64,000 nucleotides of DNA from Solibacillus faecavium (GCF_014836905.1 NZ_JACSPZ010000003.1:124001-188000), one strand, 5' to 3'; positions 1 through 9,220 are shown, numbered from the stretch's first letter. Made by a program: numbers and translations. The notes: generated by a model from the letters alone, not told the origin.

Positions 1-2
1 TA

Positions 3-782
3 GGCGCGCAACGTGAAACAATTGAGCTTGTTCAAACTGGAACAATTGCAATGTCTCTTGTAGCAGGTAGTTTATTGGAAAACTTTAACGAAGACTTCTC
101 AGTATTCAATTTACCATACGTTTTTGATTCTGCAGAACACCAAATGGCCGTATTAAATAATCAGGAAGTTGTGGGTGATTTATACGATTCATTGAAAGAC
201 CAAGGATTATTTGTCGCTGGGGCATTCCACTCGGGTGTACGTAACGTTTATAACAAGGAAAAACCAATCAACACACCAGAAGATTTAAAAGGTATGAAAA
301 TCCGAATTATTGAATCTGATACAAATATTCAAATGATGACTCAAATGGGTGGTACAGGTACACCAATGGGACAAGGTGAAGTATATACAGCGATCCAATC
401 AGGAGTAATTGAGGGTGGAGAAAATAACGAATTAATTTACTCAAACTTAAAACATGCAGAAATCGCACCATATTTCTCTTACACAAAACATTTAATGTTC
501 CCGGATTATTTACTAGTAAACTCTAAATTATTTGATGGTATGTCGGAAGAACACCAACAAATTTTTAAAGAAGAACTTTTAGTAGCAATTGATAAAGAAG
601 TTGTAATGTGGGATAAAGATGTGAAAAAAGCAATTGCAGATGCTGAAGCAGCAGGAGCAGTTTTCAATGATGCAGACGTAGATGCTTTCCGTGAAGCAAC
701 AAAACCGGTTGTTGAATCAAAATTAGTAAGTGAAAATGCGAAAGCTTTATATGAGAAAGTTCAAGCAGCAAGAACACAATAA
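3..782 (+). CDS. TRAP transporter solute-binding protein (DctP family), 5'-truncated by the window edge
   Basis: Periplasmic-type binding subunit of a tripartite ATP-independent (TRAP) importer; in Gram-positives it is normally a lipoprotein. The frame is open from base 3, upstream of the first ATG at 51, so the signal peptide and N-lobe lie outside the window. Visible DctP features are the segment reading LLENFNEDFSVFNLPY, then LKGMKIRI, the GGTGTPM loop, and GEVYTAIQSGVIEGGENN, the usual region around the carboxylate-binding arginine and hinge. It is followed directly by the Q and M membrane subunits. The downstream KDG-pathway genes suggest a sugar acid (uronate or aldonate) as ligand, which is inference. 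Family assignment is secure. Confidence 0.93.
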   Translation, partial: GAQRETIELVQTGTIAMSLVAGSLLENFNEDFSVFNLPYVFDSAEHQMAVLNNQEVVGDLYDSLKDQGLFVAGAFHSGVRNVYNKEKPINTPEDLKGMKIRIIESDTNIQMMTQMGGTGTPMGQGEVYTAIQSGVIEGGENNELIYSNLKHAEIAPYFSYTKHLMFPDYLLVNSKLFDGMSEEHQQIFKEELLVAIDKEVVMWDKDVKKAIADAEAAGAVFNDADVDAFREATKPVVESKLVSENAKALYEKVQAARTQ

Positions 783-797
783 TAGGTGGTGGCTTGA

Positions 798-1283
798 TTG
801 GAATCAATTAAGAAAATATTAGATAAAGTACTCTCAACAATATGCGTCATATTATTTGGCGCATTAGTTGTACTTGTTACTTGGCAGGTAATTACGCGAT
901 TTATTTTGAACAATCCAAGTGCTTTTTCTGAAGAATTGGCCAAATATTGTTTTGTTTGGTTAGTTATGTTTGGTGCAGCATTTGTATTTGGCGAAAATGG
1001 TCATATGCGTATTGAATTTATTCAAGACAGTATGCCTAAAAAGTTGCGTATTGCTTCTCAATTATTTATTGAAGTTAGTATTATTGCTTTTTCTGCGCTC
1101 GTATTAATTTCAGGTGGATTGACAACAACAAAAATTGCATGGACACAAATGTCGGCAGCATTAAATGTACCAGTCGGCTATTTATATGCAGTTATGCCGG
1201 TCAGTGGGGGTTTCATTATCTTTTACTGTATATACAATATTTATGTCATCGCAAAAACAAAAAAACCATTGGAAATCGTATAG
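798..1283 (+). CDS. TRAP transporter small permease (DctQ family)
   Basis: Four-helix small membrane subunit of a TRAP importer, 161 aa, the usual length. Hydrophobic segments lie near residues 12-35, 45-66, 88-108 and 128-150. The motif FSEELAKYCFVWLVMFGAAFVFGENGHMRIEF is the conserved DctQ core. The start is a TTG at 798, 8 bases after an AGGTGG ribosome-binding site; no ATG in frame fits. It sits 15 bp after the binding-protein gene and 24 bp before the large permease, so all three are co-transcribed. It couples the binding protein to the M subunit. Confidence 0.93.
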   Translation: MESIKKILDKVLSTICVILFGALVVLVTWQVITRFILNNPSAFSEELAKYCFVWLVMFGAAFVFGENGHMRIEFIQDSMPKKLRIASQLFIEVSIIAFSALVLISGGLTTTKIAWTQMSAALNVPVGYLYAVMPVSGGFIIFYCIYNIYVIAKTKKPLEIV

Positions 1284-1307
1284 GGATATGGTGGGGGGAA
1301 ATTAATT

Positions 1308-2615
1308 ATGGGGACAGCAGGGGTTGCTGGATTAATACTATTGCTTGGCGTCGCATTTTTCTTAATTATTGGAGCACCTATCAGTATTAGTGTTGGTATT
1401 GCTTCTGTACTTGCGATGTTTTCGATATTAGGTCCTGAAAATGCACTACAAACATCGGCGCAGCGTATGTTTACAGGGATGAATTCATTTACATTATTAG
1501 CAATTCCATTTTTCATATTAGCAGGTGTCATTATGAATAACGGTGGAATTGCGATGCGGCTAGTAAACTGCGCAAAAGTATTAGCAGGTCGTATGCCTGG
1601 ATCACTGGCACAAACAAATGTATTAGCAAATATGATGTTCGGTTCAATCTCTGGTTCAGCAGTAGCTGCTGCAGCTGCAGTTGGATCTACTATGGCACCG
1701 TTGCAGGAAAAAGAAGGTTACGACAAATCCTTTAGTGCTGCAGTAAATATAGCTTCCGCACCAACAGGTATGTTGATTCCACCGAGTAATACGCTAATTG
1801 TCTTTTCCTTAGTAAGTGGTGGAACTTCGATTGCTGCTTTATTTATGGCAGGTTATATACCTGGCATTTTATGGGGGCTAGGCTGTATGATTGTTGCTTT
1901 TTTTATGGCAAAAAGAAAAGGATACAAGAGCGATGAAAAGGTACCGTTTAAGGTTGCACTAAAGGTATTTATAGATGCAATTCCAAGTTTACTATTAATC
2001 GTAATCGTTATTGGCGGAATTATTAGGGGAGCATTTACAGCGACAGAAGGTTCAGCAATCGCAGTTGTTTATGCACTTGTTCTTTCTTTCATATACCGAA
2101 CTATCAAAGTTAAAGAATTACCACGTATTTTACTAGAATCAACTCGTACGACAGCAATCGTAATTTTCTTAATTGGTGTATCAACAATTATGTCATGGGT
2201 AATGGCCTTTACGGGAATTCCTCAACTAATTGCAGATGCATTATTAGGATTTACTGATAATATGATTGTGATTTTAATCATTATGAATATCGTACTTTTA
2301 ATCGTAGGAACATTTATGGATCCAACACCAGCAATTTTGATTTTCACACCAATTTTCCTGCCAATCGTTTTACAATTTGGTATGGACCCAGTGCACTTTG
2401 GAATTATGGTTGTATTCAACTTAAGTATAGGTACAATCACTCCCCCAGTAGGACCGGTATTATTTGTGGGGGCTCGAGTTGCGAAACTGAAAATTGAACA
2501 AGTAATTAAACCGTTAATCCCATTCTTCGGAATTACAGTAGCAGTATTATTATTAGTAACATATATTCCAGCACTTTCACTGTGGTTACCAACTTTATTA
2601 GGGTTTATTAAGTAA
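1308..2615 (+). CDS. TRAP transporter large permease (DctM family)
   Basis: Sodium-driven translocation subunit, 435 aa with about 12 hydrophobic segments. Typical DctM stretches are present: FTLLAIPFFILAGVIMNNGGIA, MFGSISGSAVAAAAAVGS, IASAPTGMLIPPSNTLIVFS and GTFMDPTPAILIFTPIFLPIV, which correspond to the conserved ligand- and Na-binding half-helices of the family. ATG at 1308 follows a GGGGGGAA site. A hairpin lies just after the gene (2623-2655), so expression of the enzyme genes downstream may be partly uncoupled. The substrate cannot be read from sequence; context points to a sugar acid. Confidence 0.94.
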   Translation: MGTAGVAGLILLLGVAFFLIIGAPISISVGIASVLAMFSILGPENALQTSAQRMFTGMNSFTLLAIPFFILAGVIMNNGGIAMRLVNCAKVLAGRMPGSLAQTNVLANMMFGSISGSAVAAAAAVGSTMAPLQEKEGYDKSFSAAVNIASAPTGMLIPPSNTLIVFSLVSGGTSIAALFMAGYIPGILWGLGCMIVAFFMAKRKGYKSDEKVPFKVALKVFIDAIPSLLLIVIVIGGIIRGAFTATEGSAIAVVYALVLSFIYRTIKVKELPRILLESTRTTAIVIFLIGVSTIMSWVMAFTGIPQLIADALLGFTDNMIVILIIMNIVLLIVGTFMDPTPAILIFTPIFLPIVLQFGMDPVHFGIMVVFNLSIGTITPPVGPVLFVGARVAKLKIEQVIKPLIPFFGITVAVLLLVTYIPALSLWLPTLLGFIK

Positions 2616-2622
2616 TGATGGA

Positions 2623-2655
2623 GGGGGTGTCTAGTGTGTTACAAGAGACAGCCCC
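2623..2655 (+). terminator. Hairpin between transporter and enzyme genes (possible attenuating terminator)
   Basis: GGGGGTGTCT pairs with AGACAGCCCC (one mismatch) and is followed by TTATTTTAT. It lies in the 64-bp gap between the TRAP large permease and the dehydrogenase. It could end transcription partially or act as an RNA-stability element. Confidence 0.5.
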
Positions 2656-2679
2656 TTATTTTATAATGGGGGATATTTT

Positions 2680-3711
2680 ATGAAAGCAATCGTCTATGCA
2701 AACCCGCAAAACGTGGAATATCGTGAAGTGGAAAAGCCTGAGGTCCAAGAAGGCTATGTGTTATTAAAAAATGCTTATGCAGGAATTTGTGGAACAGATT
2801 TAAACATTTTTGCAGGAACACATCCAAGAGCGAAAGCACCATTAATACTTGGGCATGAATTTTCAGCAACAGTAGCGAGTCATCATCCAAAATATCTAAT
2901 CGGTACAAAAGTAACGGTGAATCCATTACTTAGCTGTAGTATATGTATGCCTTGTCTTTCAGGGCAATCTCATGTATGTGATGATTTAAAACTTGTAGGT
3001 ATTGATGTGGATGGTGGAATGGCAGAGTACGTAGTGGTACATGAAGATCAGTTGATTGTATTGCCAGAAGCTTTATCTTTAAAAACCGGAGCTTTAGCAG
3101 AACCTGTGGCAGTTGCAGTACATGCAGTAAGAAAATCAAAGTTTTTAGTTGGCGATCGAGCAGTTGTGTACGGTGCAGGAACAATCGGCTTATGCGTAGC
3201 TTTAACATTACGTGCTTATGGAGCTTCTGAAGTGGTTGTTATTGAAAATAATGAACTGCGGTTAAGAAAAGCGGAGGAGCTGGGTTTTCAAACACTAAAC
3301 CCTGCTAAAGATAATGTGGAAGCTGTGATCGACCAGTTAACTAATCAATCAGGAATAGATTATGTATTTGATTGCGCCGGACATCCTGCAGTATTGGCGC
3401 AGGTGACTCAAATTGCAAAAGTACAAGGTACGGTTGTAATTGTGGCGGGTTATAAAAAACCAACAGAGCTAAATTTGCTACAAGGAATGTTTAAAGAATT
3501 AACAATGCAATTTGTTCGTGTTTATACGAAGAGGGATATTGAACTTGCATTAGATTTGCTCGTGAAAAATAAAGAATTTGATGAAATCATTACACATACA
3601 TTACATGCTGAACAAGCCAAAGAAGGATTCAACTTATTAACTACACCTACAGATGCCATTAAGGTGTTATATGCATTTGGGGAGGTAAATAATGAAAACG
3701 AATCTGTTTAG
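2680..3711 (+). CDS. Zinc-dependent medium-chain dehydrogenase (sorbitol/threonine dehydrogenase-like)
   Basis: NAD(P)-dependent polyol or sugar-acid dehydrogenase of the MDR superfamily, 343 aa. The catalytic zinc site is visible as CGTD (Cys near 37) and GHE (His-Glu near 60). The structural zinc lobe is a four-Cys cluster, CSICMPCLSGQSHVC. The Rossmann nucleotide site is GAGTIGL near residue 165. It probably oxidises an imported hexonate or polyol to a keto-acid for the pathway below; the exact substrate is unknown. Its last 20 bp overlap the start of the next gene, implying translational coupling. Confidence 0.88.
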   Translation: MKAIVYANPQNVEYREVEKPEVQEGYVLLKNAYAGICGTDLNIFAGTHPRAKAPLILGHEFSATVASHHPKYLIGTKVTVNPLLSCSICMPCLSGQSHVCDDLKLVGIDVDGGMAEYVVVHEDQLIVLPEALSLKTGALAEPVAVAVHAVRKSKFLVGDRAVVYGAGTIGLCVALTLRAYGASEVVVIENNELRLRKAEELGFQTLNPAKDNVEAVIDQLTNQSGIDYVFDCAGHPAVLAQVTQIAKVQGTVVIVAGYKKPTELNLLQGMFKELTMQFVRVYTKRDIELALDLLVKNKEFDEIITHTLHAEQAKEGFNLLTTPTDAIKVLYAFGEVNNENESV

Positions 3712-4450
3712 TTTAGTAGGGAAGAATGCGGTAGTTACTGGTGGCAACCGGGGGCTAGGTAAAGAAATTGCCATTGGACTTGCCAGTGCTGGAGCAAATG
3801 TTGCTGTTATTTCACGTACAGAATGTCCGGAAATTGTGAAGGAAATCGAAGTTTACGGTGTAAAATCCGTATCGATACCATTTGATATATCAAACATAGC
3901 CGAGCATCAACAATTATTTGAACAGGTCACTTCCCGATTAGGTGAAATTGATATTTTAGTAAATAATGCAGGCGTACAAAAGCGTCATCCAGCTGTTGAA
4001 TTTCCGCAAGAAGATTGGGAATTCGTGATGAATGTGAATGCAAATGCTGTTTTTAGTTTATGTAAAATATTCGGGAAACCTATGCTTGCGCGCAGTTCAG
4101 GAAAAATTATTAACATGGCTTCACTATTATCTTTCCAAGGTGGATTAACAGTACCCGCATACGCCGCAAGTAAGGGGGCAGTTATGCAATTTACAAAGTC
4201 ATTAGCTAATGAATGGGCATCTAAAGGTGTCAATGTAAACTGTATTGCACCAGGCTATATGGCGACAGATATGAATGAGGCCTTGATGAATGATGTGGTT
4301 CGGAGTCGTCAAATTATGGAGCGTATCCCTGCCAATCGTTGGGGGAACGGAAAAGATATGCAAGGGGCTGCAATCTTTTTAGCATCGGAGGCATCGAATT
4401 ATATTCACGGTTTTACTATCGCAGTGGATGGTGGTTGGTTAGGCCGATAA
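3692..4450 (+). CDS. SDR oxidoreductase, KduD-like (2-dehydro-3-deoxy-D-gluconate 5-dehydrogenase family)
   Basis: Short-chain dehydrogenase of 252 aa. It has the cofactor loop TGGNRGLG near residue 17, NNAG near 90, catalytic Ser-Tyr-Lys in NMASLLSFQGG and YAASK, and the KduD-like C-terminus ending VDGGWLGR. In the KDG pathway such enzymes interconvert 5-keto and 2-keto-3-deoxy acids (DKI to KDG). ATG at 3692 follows GGGGAGG. A paralogue with the same blocks lies at 5371, so the two may act on epimers or one may be a gluconate 5-dehydrogenase; sequence reading alone cannot separate these. Confidence 0.85.
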   Translation: MKTNLFSLVGKNAVVTGGNRGLGKEIAIGLASAGANVAVISRTECPEIVKEIEVYGVKSVSIPFDISNIAEHQQLFEQVTSRLGEIDILVNNAGVQKRHPAVEFPQEDWEFVMNVNANAVFSLCKIFGKPMLARSSGKIINMASLLSFQGGLTVPAYAASKGAVMQFTKSLANEWASKGVNVNCIAPGYMATDMNEALMNDVVRSRQIMERIPANRWGNGKDMQGAAIFLASEASNYIHGFTIAVDGGWLGR

Positions 4451-4462
4451 GGAGGATGTAAT

Positions 4463-5374
4463 GTGGCGAATAATAAAGCGTATTTGGTCTTAATTATGGT
4501 CATGTTTATTTGGGGCTTAAATTTACCCGCAATAAAGTATTTAACAACGCAAGCCTCGCCAATCTCTATGACGTCCATCCGTATTTTCGTTGCAGCCATC
4601 GTGGTTTTTATAATATTAAAAGTGATAGGAATAATTCGTCCATTAACGAAAAAAGAGTGGAGTTTCGTACTTATAGGATCCTTATTAAATGTAGCGATTC
4701 ACCATTCATTAATGGCAATTGGTGTTAGTATGACGACAGGTGCAAATGCCAGCTTAATCATCGGTACAGGTCCAATGTTAACAGCTGTATTAGGTTCCTT
4801 GCTTTTGAAAAATTTACCTACCCCTATTCAATGGTTTGGTTTTGGGATAGGGATGACCGGAATTTGTATAACTGTTCTGTTTTCTGGTGGGGAAGTATCC
4901 GCACTTTCTTTAGGAGATTTGATTGTATTTTTATCAGTCTTCTCACAAGTTTTTAGCTTTATTATTATCTCAAAAGCTTCAAATACAATTGATCCAAGAC
5001 TTTTGACAGCATATATGTTTTTAGTAGGGTCGATTTTTTTAGGAATTACAGGAATGATATTCGAGCCGAATGGGTTTAAAGACATCCCTTATACAAATAC
5101 AATATTTTGGGTCGTGCTTATTATTTCAGGGGCACTCGCAACAGCTGTAGGACATATGCTTTACAACAATACAATTCCGCAAGTTGGGGCAGCGAAAGCA
5201 GCCATTTTCATAAATTTTAATACACTTTTCGCATTAATTGGATCGGCACTTATCTTAGGAGAACCAATTACTTATGCGCATTGGATAGGATTAGTATTAA
5301 TTGTCATCGGAGTACTCTTTGGTTCCGGATCATTCGAATACTATATAAATAGAAAGGAAGTCGAAAAAAAATGA
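4463..5374 (+). CDS. EamA/DMT-family transporter
   Basis: Ten-helix drug/metabolite superfamily permease, 303 aa, made of two EamA repeats; the first begins VMFIWGLNLPAIKY and the second around residue 150. The start is GTG at 4463, 7 bases after AAGGAGG; the overlapping ATG at 4461 leads to a short dead frame. It lies between two KduD-like genes and overlaps the second by 4 bp (ATGA), so it belongs to the operon. It may move a sugar acid or pathway intermediate, or export a surplus product; the direction is unknown. Confidence 0.85.
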   Translation: MANNKAYLVLIMVMFIWGLNLPAIKYLTTQASPISMTSIRIFVAAIVVFIILKVIGIIRPLTKKEWSFVLIGSLLNVAIHHSLMAIGVSMTTGANASLIIGTGPMLTAVLGSLLLKNLPTPIQWFGFGIGMTGICITVLFSGGEVSALSLGDLIVFLSVFSQVFSFIIISKASNTIDPRLLTAYMFLVGSIFLGITGMIFEPNGFKDIPYTNTIFWVVLIISGALATAVGHMLYNNTIPQVGAAKAAIFINFNTLFALIGSALILGEPITYAHWIGLVLIVIGVLFGSGSFEYYINRKEVEKK

Positions 5375-6135
5375 GTTTTCAATTTGATTATTTTTCTTTA
5401 AAAGGTAAAACGGCATTAGTAACAGGGGCACGTACTGGAATTGGACAAGCAATTGCCCTAGGATTAGCATCTGCAGGAGCACATGTCTTATTAGTTGGAC
5501 ATCAAGATAATATGGAAGGTACCCAATCTCAAATTACAGAATTAGGTGGTACATTTGAAACATTTTTAATGGATTTAAGTGATATCACAACACTTCGAGA
5601 GAAAGTACAGTCAATTTTAGAAAAAAATAGAGTTGATATTTTAGTCAATAATGCTGGGATTATTCATCGTGAGCCAGCAGCAGAGCATGCGGATACTGAA
5701 TGGCACCGTGTCATGAATGTAAATATTCATGCGGTATTTACTTTATGTCAAGAAATCGGTAATCAAATGATTACTAATGGCGGCGGGAAAATTGTAAATA
5801 TTGCGTCATTACTATCATTCCAGGGAGGTATTAATGTACCTGGATATACAACGAGTAAACATGCTGTAGCTGGTTTAACTAAGGCATTAGCTAATGAGTG
5901 GGCTGGTAAGAATGTTCAAGTTAATGCTATTGCACCTGGATACATCTCTACAAATAATACAGAAGCTTTACGTAATGACGAATCACGAAATAAATCGATT
6001 TTAGAGAGAATTCCTGCTGGGCGTTGGGGACAAGGTGAAGACATTGCGGGAGCAGCAGTATTTTTAGCATCAAAAGCTTCTGACTATGTATCAGGTCATG
6101 TATTAGTTGTGGATGGTGGCTGGATGGGTCGCTAA
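5371..6135 (+). CDS. kduD: SDR oxidoreductase, KduD-like (second copy)
   Basis: Short-chain dehydrogenase, 254 aa, with TGARTGIG, NNAGI, NIASLLSFQGG and the active-site YTTSK, ending VDGGWMGR. The blocks GYISTNNTEALRNDE and RIPAGRWGQGEDI match 2-deoxy-D-gluconate 3-dehydrogenase/KduD proteins closely, more so than the first copy. The predicted reaction is NAD-dependent oxidation-reduction that yields 2-keto-3-deoxygluconate for the kinase encoded next. Its ATG overlaps the stop of the transporter gene by 4 bp. Confidence 0.87.
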   Translation: MSFQFDYFSLKGKTALVTGARTGIGQAIALGLASAGAHVLLVGHQDNMEGTQSQITELGGTFETFLMDLSDITTLREKVQSILEKNRVDILVNNAGIIHREPAAEHADTEWHRVMNVNIHAVFTLCQEIGNQMITNGGGKIVNIASLLSFQGGINVPGYTTSKHAVAGLTKALANEWAGKNVQVNAIAPGYISTNNTEALRNDESRNKSILERIPAGRWGQGEDIAGAAVFLASKASDYVSGHVLVVDGGWMGR

Positions 6136-6159
6136 TTTTAAGACGGGTGAGGGAGAAGT

Positions 6160-7107
6160 ATGGACATTATTACAATAGGGGATGGCATGATTACTTTTGA
6201 TCCGATATCAAAAGGACCACTGCGTTTCGTTCATCAATTCGAACGGAAAATTGGCGGAGCGGAGTTAAATGTGATGATCGGTTGCGCCCGTCTAGGTGCA
6301 AAAGCAGGTTGGATTAGCCGACTTGGAAATGATGAATTTGGGCGTCATATCTTGAATACCGTTCGTGGGGAAGGCATTGATATTTCAGAAGTAAAATTGA
6401 TGGAAAACTACTCCACTTCGTTAAATTTTAAAGAAATTCAAGAATCAGGAGATAGTAAAACATTTTACTACCGGCAAAAATCACCAACAGAAACACTGAC
6501 AATAGAAAGTTTACCTTTTGACTATATTAAAAAGGCCAAAATCCTTCATGTTTCAGGAGTGTTCCCGGCAATTACAGAGCAAAATCGTCAAGTGATTTTA
6601 AAAGCCATTCAATTTGCAAAAAAGTCTGGTGTGAAGGTGGCACTCGATCCGAATATTCGCTTAAAATTATGGTCGAAAGAGCAAGCAAGACAAACACTTA
6701 CTCAGTATTTACCTTATGTAGACTATTTATTAACTGGTCGCGAGGAATTAGAAATTTTATTTGATACGAATGAGGATACTGAACTATTTGGACATATAGA
6801 GAATTATAATTTTGAGCATGTAATCGTAAAAGAGGGAGCAAAAGGGGCCTCTTATTATAAAAATAACAAGTGGAATGTAGTCACGGGTTTTCCTGTTAAT
6901 AAAGTGGTTGATACAGTAGGCGCGGGTGATGGCTTTGGAGCAGCATTTTTATATGGGAAATTGCAAGGTTGGGATATTGAAAAGATTTTGCAAATTGCCA
7001 ATGCAGTAGGAGCAATGGTTGTACAAGTGCAAGGGGATAATGAAGGGTTACCATATTTTGAAGAGGTTGAAATGTTTTTAGGAAAACGTGATTATATCGA
7101 GAGGTAG
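6160..7107 (+). CDS. kdgK: 2-keto-3-deoxygluconate kinase (PfkB family)
   Basis: Ribokinase/PfkB-type sugar kinase, 315 aa. The N-terminal GGAELNVMIGCARLG is the substrate-binding signature and DTVGAGDGFGAAF near residue 250 is the C-terminal PfkB signature with the catalytic base Asp. It phosphorylates KDG to KDPG. Assignment to KDG rather than another sugar rests on the family look plus the aldolase gene that follows. The ribosome-binding site is GAGGGAGAAGT before ATG 6160. Confidence 0.87.
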   Translation: MDIITIGDGMITFDPISKGPLRFVHQFERKIGGAELNVMIGCARLGAKAGWISRLGNDEFGRHILNTVRGEGIDISEVKLMENYSTSLNFKEIQESGDSKTFYYRQKSPTETLTIESLPFDYIKKAKILHVSGVFPAITEQNRQVILKAIQFAKKSGVKVALDPNIRLKLWSKEQARQTLTQYLPYVDYLLTGREELEILFDTNEDTELFGHIENYNFEHVIVKEGAKGASYYKNNKWNVVTGFPVNKVVDTVGAGDGFGAAFLYGKLQGWDIEKILQIANAVGAMVVQVQGDNEGLPYFEEVEMFLGKRDYIER

Positions 7108-7114
7108 TTGGAAA

Positions 7115-7735
7115 ATGATGTATAACGAATTGAAATCAGCAAAGTTAATCCCAGTTTTACGAAAAATTCCTTACGAAACGAGTCAAATATTAATTGAAAC
7201 GCTCATTTTGGGAGGCGTTAAAGCAATTGAGATTACGATGGATACTAAAAACGCTCCCGAGATTATTAGAGAAGCACGTCAAAACTTTGGTGATCGAGTT
7301 ATTGTTGGCGCCGGTACGGTACTGACTCTTGAAGAATGTATGCTAGCTCTCGATGCAGGTGCCCAATTCATCGTTTCACCCTCTTTAAATTTGGCAGTTG
7401 TTGAACATAGTCTGAAAAATGGCATAGCTGTCGTTCCAGGCGTATTTACACCGACCGAAATGCAAACGGCGTATAGTGCAGGCGCAGAAATGATTAAGTT
7501 ATTTCCAGCTTCTGCACTTAGTCCAAGTTTCATTAAAGATGTCAAAGGTCCACTAAGTCATATCTCTATTATGACGACAGGGGGAATTACGATAAATAAC
7601 GCAAAGACCTATTTAGAAGCAGGTGCCTCTACAGTAGGCGCGGGTAGTGACTTAATTAATAAAGAGATGGTTAAAAATGAGAAGTGGGCATTGCTTCAAA
7701 AAGAAACTGAGCGATGGGTTGAACTTTTATCATAA
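7115..7735 (+). CDS. eda: KDPG/KHG aldolase
   Basis: Class I 2-dehydro-3-deoxy-6-phosphogluconate aldolase, 206 aa from ATG 7115. An in-frame GTG at 7088 would add nine residues, but GAGAGG at 7099-7104 positions the 7115 start well. Family marks are LIPVLRKI, the catalytic Glu in GVKAIEITMDT, VGAGTVLT, and the Schiff-base lysine in EMIKLFPAS, followed by MTTGGI. It splits KDPG into pyruvate and glyceraldehyde-3-phosphate, the last step of this operon. Confidence 0.92.
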   Translation: MMYNELKSAKLIPVLRKIPYETSQILIETLILGGVKAIEITMDTKNAPEIIREARQNFGDRVIVGAGTVLTLEECMLALDAGAQFIVSPSLNLAVVEHSLKNGIAVVPGVFTPTEMQTAYSAGAEMIKLFPASALSPSFIKDVKGPLSHISIMTTGGITINNAKTYLEAGASTVGAGSDLINKEMVKNEKWALLQKETERWVELLS

Positions 7736-7758
7736 TTGGATATGTAGTAATAATGCTT

Positions 7759-7785
7759 CCTTTAAACTCTATTAAGGTTTAAAGG
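7759..7785 (+). terminator. Weak hairpin after eda
   Basis: CCTTTAAAC pairs with GTTTAAAGG around a 9-base loop, 24 bp after the aldolase stop. No T-run follows, so termination is uncertain; it is the only candidate end signal of the catabolic operon. Confidence 0.35.
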
Positions 7786-7794
7786 GAGTTAATC

Positions 7795-7986
7795 CGCAGA
7801 AAAATACGCTAGATAAAATTTCTGTCCCACTGGGCATCATTTTATTTATAGTTTTTGTAATATTGTATTTTGTAAATTAGTAGCCATTGTGCTGCTTTTT
7901 TTATTGCATAAAAAGAAGGGACTTCATCGAACCGTTGATTTGCATTTCGGAATCGATGCTTTCCCCGGGCATGGCTTCAGCTAACT
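7795..7986 (+). repeat. Truncated duplicate of the 13,261-13,452 segment (gene tail, terminator and dispersed repeat)
   Basis: About 190 bp nearly identical to 13,261-13,452. It begins inside what is, at the other locus, the coding sequence of a small membrane protein (here a start-less 3' remnant ending at the same TAG), continues through its terminator (AGTAGC/GCTGCT and T-run, 7879-7903), the GAAGGGACTTCATCGAACC stretch, and the left part of the dispersed repeat starting GTTGATT at 7934. It stops near 7986, just short of the convergent gene. It is an intergenic duplication with only point differences. Confidence 0.85.
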
Positions 7987-8002
7987 ATTCTCTTAAGGGT
8001 TG

Positions 8003-9220
8003 TTATTTCTGATCAAGTTCAAGTAAAGTTTGTTTTAAAACATTTGCCCCTGTTATGATATCTTCGGCTGAGGTGAATTCTTTTGGGTTATGGCTGATGC
8101 CGTCTTTTGAGCGGACGAAAATCATTGCTACTGGGAATTGTCCGTTAAATTGCATCGCATCGTGACCGGCACCACTTGGTAAATGGACGACTTGCTGTCC
8201 ATTGTCTTCGATAGCTTGTGCGATTATTTGCTGGATTTCGGCATCACATTTAACTGGTGCTACTCTTTGCAATGTTTCAATTGATAAAGTAAGTTGGCGC
8301 TCTTGGGCGATGGCTTGAGCTGCGTGATGGATTTCCTGTTCCAATACATTACGGACTTCCTCTTCGATATCCCGAATATCAACTGTAAAAGTGACTTCAC
8401 CAGGAATGACATTGACCCCGTTTGGCGATACGGATAGCTTTCCGACCGTCGCTACTGCTGCAGGATACTGACGTGCGAGCTCTTCAATTTTCGCAATGAT
8501 TAAGCTGGCGCCGACTAAAGCATCCTGTCTTAGTGCCATTGGTGTTGCGCCTGCGTGTTCAGCTGTACCGGTAAGAGTAATTTGCTGCCAAAGTGGTCCG
8601 GCAATGCCTGTTACTACACCGACACCCACACCTGCCTTTTCTAGCACTTTCCCTTGTTCAATATGCAATTCAACATAGCATTCAACATTCGATAATTTTG
8701 CATCTGCTACATTTGCGGCATCTAGCCCATCCTGCTGCATCGCTTCTGCTATCGAAATACCTTCTTCATCCGTACGCTGTAATTCCTCTAGCTGTAATGT
8801 TCCGGCAGCTGCACGACTGCCAATCATACCAAACTGGAAGCGTGTCCCTTCCTCATCCTTAAAGGCAATCACTTTTACCGGGCGTTTTAATAGGATGTTG
8901 TTGTCTTGTAGTGTATGGATTACCTCAATTGCACTTAATACGCCTAGCGCACCGTCATAATGTCCACCGTTTGGCACCGTATCAATATGTGAACCTAACA
9001 CAATGGCCGGAGCGTCAATATGACTGTTTACTTCACCGATAATATTGCCGATTGCATCAGTAGATACTGTCATTCCGGCTGCTTCCATCAGTTGCTTAAT
9101 ATAGAGATTCGCTACCATTTCTTCTGCGGTAAATGAAAAGCGATTGACCCCTCCCTCGGGAGTAGAGCCAATTTTGGCAAGTTCAGCTAGATGCAGCAGT
9201 AATCGTTCTTCATTAATCAT
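8003..9220 (-). CDS. M20-family N-carbamoyl-L-amino acid amidohydrolase (AtcC/AllC-like)
   Basis: Zinc/manganese amidohydrolase of the hydantoinase/carbamoylase family, about 405 aa. Metal-binding marks are GSHIDTVPNGGHYDGALG, KDEEGTRF, and the near-C-terminal SGAGHDA; the dimer-domain motif HIEQGKVLE is typical. An upstream TTG at 9232 would overlap the preceding gene further; ATG 9220 sits 12 bases from AAAGGAA. The preceding co-directional gene is an ATC-hydrolase-like protein, so N-carbamoyl-L-cysteine to L-cysteine is the most attractive reaction (known AtcB-AtcC pair of Pseudomonas), but allantoate or another N-carbamoyl amino acid is possible. Confidence 0.85.
   Translation of the reverse strand: MINEERLLLHLAELAKIGSTPEGGVNRFSFTAEEMVANLYIKQLMEAAGMTVSTDAIGNIIGEVNSHIDAPAIVLGSHIDTVPNGGHYDGALGVLSAIEVIHTLQDNNILLKRPVKVIAFKDEEGTRFQFGMIGSRAAAGTLQLEELQRTDEEGISIAEAMQQDGLDAANVADAKLSNVECYVELHIEQGKVLEKAGVGVGVVTGIAGPLWQQITLTGTAEHAGATPMALRQDALVGASLIIAKIEELARQYPAAVATVGKLSVSPNGVNVIPGEVTFTVDIRDIEEEVRNVLEQEIHHAAQAIAQERQLTLSIETLQRVAPVKCDAEIQQIIAQAIEDNGQQVVHLPSGAGHDAMQFNGQFPVAMIFVRSKDGISHNPKEFTSAEDIITGANVLKQTLLELDQK

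Noticed and set aside
7088-7114. GTG 7088 as the start of eda
   Set aside because: It would overlap kdgK by 20 bp and place the GAGAGG site inside the gene; ATG 7115 is better placed.
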